Assembly (NCBI RefSeq): GCF_030164425.1
Contig: NZ_JASNJD010000014.1
Span: 1-64,000, forward strand
Origin: Pseudodonghicola flavimaris
GTDB lineage: Bacteria > Pseudomonadota > Alphaproteobacteria > Rhodobacterales > Rhodobacteraceae
DNA length: 64,000 nucleotides
Direction of reading: 5' to 3'
Shown one piece after another: positions 8,069 to 14,885 of this stretch. The notes beneath the pieces are model-generated. The model saw nothing but the letters and a program-made list of their open reading frames with translations. It was not told the origin of the DNA and did no database searches. How positions within the stretch are numbered: the first letter of the stretch is position 1; every line of letters starts with the position of its first letter. The translations under genes and the position numbers were made by a program.

Positions 8069-10412
8069 GGGTGATCCCCTTCTCGCCATGGGTCGCGGCA
8101 TGCCGGGCGCGCTGCGCCTCGATCTGCTCCTCGGCCAGGGCATCCAGCACCCGCTCCATGGCAGGGCCGTGGGCCGTCACCTCGCTGCTTTCCAGATAGG
8201 CTTTGGCGAGTTCCAGCTGCCGCAGCGGGTGCTCGGTGAATTTCTCCAGCACATCGGCGTGGCCCGCGCGCAGCGCGGTCACCGCGTTCGGCGTGAGGTT
8301 ACGGTCGATCTGGGCGACGAGGCGCTGCCCATCCGTCTCGCTGAGCGGTTTCATGTCCTCGGCCTCTGCCCGCTGCAGGAAGGTCATCACATCAGGGGCG
8401 GTCTCGGCCATGAAGCGCCGTTCGGCATAGTCCTGTCGCGCCTGATCCTCGATGTCGAAGCTCCGCTCGCTGATATAGGCGCGTGATGCCCCCATGGCAC
8501 GCAGGCGGTTTATTTCCTCCTGCACCGCCGCCCCGAACTCCTCGTCCGGCATCTCGGCGCGGTAACGCGCCAGGATGCGGTCGTCTTCGGTGATCGGCCC
8601 GAGATGCTGCATGGGATCGCGCAGCGCGAGGTCCATGTCCCCGGCATGGAGCGTGCGGTCCTTTTCGTCGACGGCGAACTCCTGCGGCTTGCGGCTGTCA
8701 GTAATCTTGTCCCACGCCATCGAGGCCAGTTCGGCATGATCGGGCGACCGCTGCGCGAAGGCGTTGAAGGCGGCGCGGGCCTCTTCGACCTCGACGGCAC
8801 CGGCTCGGCGCACGGAAGGGTCGTCCGAGAAGGGGTGGTCGAAGTCTGTCCGGCGGAATTGGGCGACGAGCTCCTGGAAATCCCGGCGCTCGGACGGGGC
8901 GAAAATGTCCGGCTCGCCCGCCGTGCGCTCGCGCTCCGGCAGCGTCACCCGTTCCGCCAAGGCAACCGGGTCACCTTCGGTCTCATCCACATCATCGATG
9001 GCCCGCAGAATGCGCGCATCGGTAAGGGTGTCGCCCAGACGGACATGGACGGCTTCCAACCGGTCCAGTGCTTCCTCGCGGTCCTCGCCCTTCTCCAGAT
9101 CGAGATCGCCCGCCTTGGCGATGGCGCGCAGATCCTGCGCCAACCATTGCCTTTCGAGAGCGGCATTGCCTGCACCCTCGCGCATGCGGGCAGCAACTGC
9201 CTCGGGATCGATGCCCGTGCCCTGCAGCGCCTCGCTGAGACGCGCCTTCACCGCATCATCGTCGAGCCGCCCCAGCTGGTCCTCGCGCATGTTGGCCCGC
9301 GCATAGACGCCGCCTCGGGATGGTGCATCGAGGAGCGTGGCCGAGCGGTCCCCGAGCGGATTGAGATGCGCGACCGATGCCAGCACATCGGTGAGCTTAC
9401 GCTCGATCTCCGGTCGCGCGGCCGCGGGCGCCCGGCCGATCGCCGCCTCGATCTGACGGATGTTCTGGGAAAACTCAGTGATCAGCGTGTCGAACGCTGT
9501 TTCGTCTTGGGACATGTAGATGGCTCCGTCAGATTGGATCTGACCGCCACTGGCAAGGATGCTGCTGGCCCGCTCAAGTGCCTCGGTCACGTCGTCGAAG
9601 TTCGACCGGGACGCCTCGGCCGCCAGACCCCGATAGGTCAGCGCATTGCGCGCCACCGTCTGCAGGGCCGCCGCGAGGTCGGTCCCCGTGCGCTGGCGCT
9701 CGACCGGCGGGCGGCCCTCGTCACGGGCCTTGTAGACCTCGTCTATCTCGGCGCGGTAGGTCGTGACCCCCCGGTCAAGACGCCGTGTCGCCTCGAGCCG
9801 GATCCCGTGGACCTGCGCCGCCTCGACCATCGCCACCCGGAAGGCGTCGTAGTTGAAGTGGTGATCCTTCCCGAGAAAGAACATTTCGCCATCCTTGCTG
9901 CGGCGGTTCAGAACGATATGCGCATGTGGATGCGCGCGATCTTGGTGTATTGCAGCAATATAGTCGAATTGCGACCCCTCACCTTGAAAGAACTTCTCAC
10001 AGACGGATTCCGTGATCGCGCGCACCTCTTCGCCGCTGGTGCCGACGGGAAAAGCCATCAGAAGATGCGAGGTATGCCCGAGCTTAGGGCTGTGCCGCTC
10101 GCCCCACTGGTTCTCGAAGCGCCGGACGACCCGGTCGATCTCCGCCCCGGTCAGGGTCTTCTTGCCGTCATGGGTGCCGCGGCTGTCGAGGATGTGGCTC
10201 GACTTGGTGGTGAGGTACGTGAGCTGGGCCTTGAGCTGCGCGCCCGTGTGGCACCCGCCTTTCGAGATCGGCTTGAAGATGGCAGGCGAGTAGCCACGCG
10301 CTGCCCGGACCATCTGCGCCTTCTTCGACAGCCCCTGCCAACTGCCCGAGACCCGGCTCCAGTCGCGATCAAAGAGGGCGGGGCTGACGCCCCGCGCCTC
10401 ACTCCGCGCCAT
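8061..10412 (-). CDS. VirD2-like relaxase/mobilisation nuclease
   Basis: 783 aa. The N-terminal relaxase domain has AQLTYLTTK, with Y66 aligning to the catalytic tyrosine context of VirD2 (QLEYLSRK), and the three-histidine metal motif HQDRAHPHAHIVLN. Roughly 500 C-terminal residues are charged and helical with no motif I recognise. The relaxase nicks oriT and stays covalently linked to the 5' end. The gene overlaps mobC by 14 bp and traG by 8 bp, so the three form one operon read towards the left. Confidence 0.92.
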   Translation of the reverse strand: MARSEARGVSPALFDRDWSRVSGSWQGLSKKAQMVRAARGYSPAIFKPISKGGCHTGAQLKAQLTYLTTKSSHILDSRGTHDGKKTLTGAEIDRVVRRFENQWGERHSPKLGHTSHLLMAFPVGTSGEEVRAITESVCEKFFQGEGSQFDYIAAIHQDRAHPHAHIVLNRRSKDGEMFFLGKDHHFNYDAFRVAMVEAAQVHGIRLEATRRLDRGVTTYRAEIDEVYKARDEGRPPVERQRTGTDLAAALQTVARNALTYRGLAAEASRSNFDDVTEALERASSILASGGQIQSDGAIYMSQDETAFDTLITEFSQNIRQIEAAIGRAPAAARPEIERKLTDVLASVAHLNPLGDRSATLLDAPSRGGVYARANMREDQLGRLDDDAVKARLSEALQGTGIDPEAVAARMREGAGNAALERQWLAQDLRAIAKAGDLDLEKGEDREEALDRLEAVHVRLGDTLTDARILRAIDDVDETEGDPVALAERVTLPERERTAGEPDIFAPSERRDFQELVAQFRRTDFDHPFSDDPSVRRAGAVEVEEARAAFNAFAQRSPDHAELASMAWDKITDSRKPQEFAVDEKDRTLHAGDMDLALRDPMQHLGPITEDDRILARYRAEMPDEEFGAAVQEEINRLRAMGASRAYISERSFDIEDQARQDYAERRFMAETAPDVMTFLQRAEAEDMKPLSETDGQRLVAQIDRNLTPNAVTALRAGHADVLEKFTEHPLRQLELAKAYLESSEVTAHGPAMERVLDALAEEQIEAQRARHAATHGEKGITHG

Positions 10413-11001
10413 GTTCGGCCACCTGCTCCGCTTCCTGCCGCGCCAGACCGGCGAGGGCCTTGGTGACCTCGAGGTCCAGATCGCGACGCCGCGCGCGGAA
10501 CATCTCCTGGATCTGGTCGGCCATGTCGAAGACTAGCACCGCAAGGTCGCGGATCTCGGCATGGCTGGCCGGGGTATAGGGCAGGCGCTCGCCCTTGAGC
10601 TTTGCCTCGTTCAGGCGGCGCGCAACCTGGTTCACGTTGTTGCCGACCCTGTTCAGCGCCGCGCTCATCCCTTTCAGCTCATCCGTCATGCCCTCATCCG
10701 GGCGCAGGAGATCGTCGGCGGCCAGCATCAGGCAGCGCATGGCGTCTGACCGGTGGGCAATGCCGCGCCGTGCGAGGGCCGCATCGAAGCCGCGAAGGTC
10801 GCGCTCGGTGACCCGCATGGTCAGCACGCGGGTGCGACTATCGTTCGCCGAGGCGGCGGAACGGCCCCGGCTCAGCACGTTGTAGACCGTCTTGGGCGAG
10901 ACCTTCAGCGCTGCACTGATCGCACTGACCGAAACGCCTTTCGCCCGTTCCCGGACGATCTGACGGCGCTCCTGATCGGTCAGTCTGCGACTGTGTCCCA
11001 T
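10399..11001 (-). CDS. mobC: MobC-like relaxosome accessory protein with N-terminal HTH
   Basis: 200 aa. Residues 1-45 form a helix-turn-helix (RRQIVRERAKGVSVSAIS, then SPKTVYNVLSRG). The middle contains LNRVGNNVNQVARRLNEA, the MobC signature, after a ribbon-helix-helix-like stretch TRVLTMRVTERDLRGF. MobC proteins melt or bend oriT and help the relaxase nick. It is the first gene of the mobilisation operon and its start faces the structured non-coding region that is the best oriT candidate. The extra HTH suggests self-regulation. Confidence 0.85.
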   Translation of the reverse strand: MGHSRRLTDQERRQIVRERAKGVSVSAISAALKVSPKTVYNVLSRGRSAASANDSRTRVLTMRVTERDLRGFDAALARRGIAHRSDAMRCLMLAADDLLRPDEGMTDELKGMSAALNRVGNNVNQVARRLNEAKLKGERLPYTPASHAEIRDLAVLVFDMADQIQEMFRARRRDLDLEVTKALAGLARQEAEQVAEHGAE

Positions 11002-11034
11002 GTGAAGTATACGTTCCTATTTCTTGCCAACTTC

Positions 11035-11087
11035 GTACAAGCCCGCCTTCTCCCAGCACAAGCGGAGAAGGCACCAAGGGCTTGTAC
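11035..11087. repeat. Two-part inverted repeat, oriT-like hairpin
   Basis: Outer arms GTACAAGCCC (11035-11044) and GGGCTTGTAC (11078-11087) are perfect complements. Inner arms GCCTTCTCC (11045-11053) and GGAGAAGGC (11064-11072) are also perfect, giving a 19-bp stem with a 5-nt bulge on one side and a 10-nt loop. It begins 33 bp from the mobC start codon. Confidence 0.8.
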
Positions 11088-11097
11088 TCAATGTAGA

Positions 11098-11120
11098 AAA
11101 TCGGCCTCGCGGGCCGATTT
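11098..11120. repeat. Perfect 9-bp hairpin
   Basis: AAATCGGCC (11098-11106) and GGCCGATTT (11112-11120) with a 5-nt loop, 10 bp after the larger hairpin. It could be part of oriT or a terminator; no clear U-tract follows on either strand. Confidence 0.7.
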
Positions 11121-11561
11121 GACGTCCTTTGGCAAATGCAGCGCGCAACGCGCTCAATGCAACGCGTCCCGCGTTGCCTGCACCGCGCATCGCGTCCTTT
11201 GGACTGCGTTTTGCGCGCCCTGCAGCACGGCTTCTGGCGAGTGCCCGATGGCATGTGCCGCCTGCACCGCGCGTGGTGCCGGATGATCCACGTACAATGC
11301 AGAATGCGTCACGTTTCCTGCGACGCGTAGAATGGCGTATGTCGAATGTCGCGCGTCATCTGGGGACCGCATCGCGCAAAGGGGCTGACGTCGGGTGTCG
11401 CGTGCAGCGTGCCTTCCGCCCCCGGCGCGACGCACCATGCGCCCCGCATTCCGCCTGAGGGACCCCGTATCCCGTCTTCTGCTTGACGCCGTCGCGCACG
11501 GAGGTTAGCGACGTAGAAACATCTTTGTCGCGTTACACCATTCTTGCGAGAGGTCCGCCCC

Positions 11562-12281
11562 ATGCCGAACGACAATCTCGTGGTGATCGCTGCGATGGCC
11601 CGGAAAGGGGGGAGTGGCAAGACCACGCTCTCGCGCGCCTTGATCAGCGCTGCCGTTGCCGCCGGACGTCGTGTCCTTCTGATCGATACCGACAGCACCG
11701 GCGTGCTCGGCACCTGGCACAAGCGGGCTGAAGCCGCGGGGCTGGGATCGCCGCTCCTGCGTTCGGCGACCGTCGAGAGCGTAGGGGCTGTGGATCGCCG
11801 GATCGAGCAGGTCTATGCGGCGGACTCGGCGGACTTTATCTTCATCGATACGGCAGGCGTCGGGGCCGAGTGGTCGGACGGGATCGCCGTTCTGGCCAAT
11901 CACATCGTGACGCCGGTGATGCTCTCGACCTCGGATATCGATGTCGGCGCTCAGACGGCTGACTGGTTCGAAAAGCTCCGCGCCCGCGTCGATGACCCCG
12001 ACAGCCTGCCCCGCCACCATGTCGTTCTGAACATGGTCGACCCAAAAACCACGCGCGCGGATGCCGCCCTCATCGAGGCGGCTATCGCGCGGTTCCCGGT
12101 GATCGAGACCGTGATGATGCGCCGGAACGTCTACAAGGAGATGGACGAGAAAGGCCTCCTGCACGCCGTGGCATTGCAGAAGCAGGCCGACCCGAACCCC
12201 CTCATGCGCCCCCATGTGCGCCATGTGGTCGAGGCCCTCGAAGAAGCGACCGACATCCTCAACAACATCCTGGCCGCGTGA
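11562..12281 (+). CDS. ParA/VirC1-like ATPase
   Basis: 239 aa from the ATG with AGAGG upstream; a TTG six codons earlier is possible. The deviant Walker A ARKGGSGKTT is at 13-22, DTDSTGVLGTW follows as switch I, and FIFIDTAGVGAEW is the Walker B region. Known: VirC1-type ParA proteins bring the relaxosome to the coupling protein, while true ParA proteins segregate plasmids. The position beside mobC/relaxase and next to a VirC2-like gene favours the mobilisation role. A separate replication/partition set lies at the other end of the window. Confidence 0.82.
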   Translation: MPNDNLVVIAAMARKGGSGKTTLSRALISAAVAAGRRVLLIDTDSTGVLGTWHKRAEAAGLGSPLLRSATVESVGAVDRRIEQVYAADSADFIFIDTAGVGAEWSDGIAVLANHIVTPVMLSTSDIDVGAQTADWFEKLRARVDDPDSLPRHHVVLNMVDPKTTRADAALIEAAIARFPVIETVMMRRNVYKEMDEKGLLHAVALQKQADPNPLMRPHVRHVVEALEEATDILNNILAA

Positions 12282-12291
12282 GGACCGGGTT

Positions 12292-12948
12292 GTGAGGAAG
12301 AAGATCCCGACCATCACGCGGCCCGACCCGGTATATGCCGCATCCCTGCGTCCAGAGGGCGAAAAGGACCCGGGATGGGAAAAGGTGCGGCGCGCGGCAG
12401 CGATGCCAGAACCTGGTAGCGTGGAACCGGCGCCAATGGGAGATGACGTCGCCAGGCACCCAAGCACACCGCCTACCTCCACGTCTCAGCTCAGCCGGGA
12501 GGCGGACGCGAGGGCGGCGCCTGCGGTCAAGTCATCACCATCCCGCTCGCGACGCAGTCCGGCGACGCGCAAGATCGACATCCGGGTGAATGCGCTGGAA
12601 CGACAAGAGGAAGCCCTGATCGATTGCGGCGTCGATCCTGCCCACGTCATCCGCGCCGCCCTGCGCCGTGCGGTCAAGAATTTGGAGCTCGGGTGCGAGT
12701 TCGTCCTACCGTCGGAAGAGCAGCGGACGCGGATCACCGAATGGCGCGCACGCACCTCGCTGGCGGTCGATGCTGCTGCGCTGACTGCCCTCTTGCGCGC
12801 GCATGACCCCCTCGATGTACTGAGCAAGTGGGCCTTGGTCCGCGGCCAGATCGAGCCGCGCGTCTGGGCAGAGATCGACATACTCCTGCACGAGATCGCC
12901 GTTCGCGCTGCAGCGCAGAATGCAGAAACGGATACGCCAGAAACCTGA
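12292..12948 (+). CDS. VirC2-like ribbon-helix-helix protein (putative)
   Basis: 218 aa from a GTG preceded by GAGGA; an ATG further upstream lies inside the ParA-like gene and is less likely. The first 95 residues are Pro/Ser/Arg-rich and probably disordered. Residues 97-145 (RKIDIRVNALERQEEALIDC..) look like a ribbon-helix-helix DNA-binding unit, followed by a helical domain. Pairing with a VirC1-like ATPase and the overall plan (disordered N-terminus, RHH-like core) match VirC2, which binds overdrive DNA beside the transfer origin. Sequence identity is not obvious, so the call rests on layout. Confidence 0.5.
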   Translation: MRKKIPTITRPDPVYAASLRPEGEKDPGWEKVRRAAAMPEPGSVEPAPMGDDVARHPSTPPTSTSQLSREADARAAPAVKSSPSRSRRSPATRKIDIRVNALERQEEALIDCGVDPAHVIRAALRRAVKNLELGCEFVLPSEEQRTRITEWRARTSLAVDAAALTALLRAHDPLDVLSKWALVRGQIEPRVWAEIDILLHEIAVRAAAQNAETDTPET

Positions 12949-13099
12949 CTATAAAGACAACTTGTCCTTTTGTCGGTGGGTTCTTGCCGAGGCCGCCGAC
13001 TTCATCTTGCAGTTGCAGAAACCCAACCCTAAGACGTTCAAAACGATATTGCGGCCTCGTTGTTAACAAGTCCTGAGGTCAGTTTGAGAGGAGCACATC

Positions 13100-13270
13100 G
13101 TGACCATTTTACCGCGGCTTACGGCCGAACCGATCATGCGCATCCTCTGCAAGAAGACCGACACGTTGGTGGGCTACCTGTACCAATGGAACAATGGCGA
13201 CCTGCAACCTGCCTGGCTCAATGATGCTATGCCCGACGTGCGCTACGAGCCGATGGTCGAGGCCGCCTGA
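13100..13270 (+). CDS. Small hypothetical protein
   Basis: 56-aa reading frame with GTG start and a good GAGAGGAG ribosome site 6-8 nt before it. The product begins VTILPRLTAEPIMRIL and ends PMVEAA; it has no signal peptide or membrane helix. It lies alone between the VirC2-like gene and fic. I do not recognise it. Codon use looks like its neighbours, which with the ribosome site is the main support. Confidence 0.5.
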   Translation: MTILPRLTAEPIMRILCKKTDTLVGYLYQWNNGDLQPAWLNDAMPDVRYEPMVEAA

Positions 13271-13357
13271 CCCGCGCAGAGGCCCAGCCATTTTAGCGAT
13301 CCTGCCGAGGTGTACGCCGGTTCAAGCATCTGGCATGATGCATAGATCGCGCTTCCA

Positions 13358-13408
13358 TAAATCATGATTTAGCGCTATTTTGAGTTATAGGAAGGGATCC
13401 TATAGCTC
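13358..13408. promoter_or_regulatory. Palindrome and hairpin abutting the fic start codon
   Basis: A 14-bp palindrome TAAATCATGATTTA (13358-13371) is followed by an 11-bp inverted repeat with one mismatch, GAGTTATAGGA (13382-13392) and TCCTATAGCTC (13398-13408), ending directly at the ATG. The only ribosome-site-like bases (GGAAGGGA) lie in the arm and loop of this hairpin, so it may act as an operator or a translational switch. Confidence 0.6.
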
Positions 13409-14539
13409 ATGCGCTGGAACTGGTCGCAACCCGACTGGCCGAATTTCCGCTATGACAGAATTGCCGTCGAACCTCTCGAACGGCAGTTTCTGTTGTCGTC
13501 CGGAGAGATCGTCGGTGCCTTCCACCATGTGGCCGACGACGAGCGCGACCGCCTGCGCATCGAGCTGCTGAGCGAAGAGGCGATGCGGACGAGCGCCATC
13601 GAAGGCGAGGTGCTGGACAGGGCCAGCGTGCAATCCTCCCTGCACCGTCAGTTCGGCTTGACCGCCGACGGCGCACCGTCAAGGCCGCGCGAACAGGGCG
13701 TTGCGGAGATGATGGTGGACGTCTACTCGACCCACGCCGCGCCTCTGACCCACGAAACTCTTAGCCGCTGGCACGGGATGCTTCTATCCCATGACCGCGG
13801 CCTCGAGACCATCGGAGCCTACCGGCGGCATGCTGATGCGATGCAGATCGTCTCCGGTCGCATCGACCGACCGACGGTGCATTTCGAGGCGCCGCCCTCC
13901 GCGCAGGTCCAAGGCGAGATGGACGTGTTCGTCGACTGGTTCAACCGAACGGCGCCAGACGGTCCAACGCCCCTGCCCGCATTGACCCGCGCGGCGCTTG
14001 GGCACCTCTGGTTTGAAAGCATCCATCCCTTCGAGGACGGCAATGGTCGCCTCGGCCGCGCCTTGGCGGAAAAGTCCCTTGCGCAGAACATCGGCCAGCC
14101 GAGCCTGATCGCGCTGGCCCACACCATCGAACGGGACCGGAAGGCCTACTACGACCAGCTCGAGACCCACCAGAAGACACTGGACGTCACCGGCTGGCTA
14201 CTCTGGTTCGCCGAGATCATTCTGAAGGCGCAGCAGGTGACGCTGACACGGGTCGGGTTCTTCATCGCCAAGGCGAGGTTCTACGACCAATTCCGTGATC
14301 GGCTGAACGAACGACAAGCCAAGGTGATCGAGCGCATGTTCCGCGAGGGGCCTGACGGGTTCAAAGGCGGCCTCAGCGCCGAGAACTACATCGCCATCAC
14401 CGGCACCTCGCGTGCGACCACAACCCGAGACCTGCAGGACTTGGTGGAGATGGGCGCGCTCAATCGCACCGGAGAGCGGCGGCATACACGGTATTGGCTA
14501 CGGCTCGCGGAGACAACGATATCGCAGGGCTCATCGTAA
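13409..14539 (+). CDS. Fic-domain protein (putative AMPylase) with C-terminal winged helix
   Basis: 376 aa. The catalytic Fic motif HPFEDGNGRLGR is complete at 206-217 (H206). An N-terminal inhibitory helix TSAIEGE at 61-67 places it in the class II, self-inhibited group. Residues 310-370 (AENYIAITGTSRATTTRDLQDL) form a winged-helix domain. Known: such proteins transfer AMP to hydroxyl groups of target proteins; many plasmid and phage copies are stability or defence modules. No separate antitoxin gene is needed in this class. The hairpin at the start suggests tight or self-controlled expression. Confidence 0.92.
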   Translation: MRWNWSQPDWPNFRYDRIAVEPLERQFLLSSGEIVGAFHHVADDERDRLRIELLSEEAMRTSAIEGEVLDRASVQSSLHRQFGLTADGAPSRPREQGVAEMMVDVYSTHAAPLTHETLSRWHGMLLSHDRGLETIGAYRRHADAMQIVSGRIDRPTVHFEAPPSAQVQGEMDVFVDWFNRTAPDGPTPLPALTRAALGHLWFESIHPFEDGNGRLGRALAEKSLAQNIGQPSLIALAHTIERDRKAYYDQLETHQKTLDVTGWLLWFAEIILKAQQVTLTRVGFFIAKARFYDQFRDRLNERQAKVIERMFREGPDGFKGGLSAENYIAITGTSRATTTRDLQDLVEMGALNRTGERRHTRYWLRLAETTISQGSS

Positions 14540-14705
14540 CCCAAACGAGCACAGCTCAAACAGGGGAGGAGCTGGATCAGACGCCCCCTTGGAAAATCAC
14601 AGATCCACCCGTGGATAAGGTCGAGGAAGGCCCGCAGCAGCAAAAGAGATTGAAATCTGTAATGGAAGAATGGAAGATAAACCATTGTCCGCGAGGAGAT
14701 GCCCG

Positions 14706-14885
14706 ATGGGCGATGACGGCGCGAAACTTTCGAACCTAAATTTGAAGATCACCGCCGACGAGCGGTGGGCCTTCAAGGAGCTCTGTGTCCGGCACCGGAT
14801 GAGCCAAGTCGACGGTTTTCGTCTGGCGGCCCGGCTTTTAGAAGACCACCTCGAAGCGAATAAGAAAAAGAGTGAAGGCGAATAG
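14706..14885 (+). CDS. Small putative DNA-binding protein heading the type I RM operon
   Basis: 59 aa from the ATG with GAGGAG 7 nt upstream. The sequence KLSNLNLKITADERWAFKEL then SQVDGFRLAARLLEDHLE is consistent with a short ribbon-helix-helix or antitoxin-like fold. Its TAG is directly followed by the hsdM ATG, so it is co-translated with hsdM. It might regulate the restriction operon, but I do not recognise the family with confidence. Confidence 0.6.
   Translation: MGDDGAKLSNLNLKITADERWAFKELCVRHRMSQVDGFRLAARLLEDHLEANKKKSEGE

Larger units (their letters stand above)
11002..11561. other. Structured intergenic region between mobC and virC1; candidate oriT
   Basis: 560 bp without a convincing gene between divergent mobilisation operons. 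It holds a large imperfect hairpin (11035-11087), a second hairpin (11098-11120), and a 300-bp tract rich in short ATGC- and CGCG-containing repeats with direct repeats CGTCCTTTGG (11123-11132, 11193-11202) and CCTGCACCGCGC (11177-11188, 11261-11272). Location and dyads fit an oriT plus binding sites for MobC or the VirC proteins. The nic site cannot be read off. Confidence 0.5.

Noticed and set aside
8604-10466. Long open frame (620 codons) on the plus strand opposite the relaxase
   Set aside because: It is a mirror of the relaxase frame in GC-rich DNA; no ribosome site, no recognisable motifs, and the minus strand has clear relaxase motifs.
11098-11120. Rho-independent terminator
   Set aside because: No transcript is expected to end here (divergent promoters) and no U-tract follows; kept as a hairpin of unknown role.
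12214-12291. N-terminal extension of the VirC2-like gene from an upstream ATG
   Set aside because: The extension lies inside the ParA-like gene in another frame; the GTG at 12292 has a proper ribosome site.
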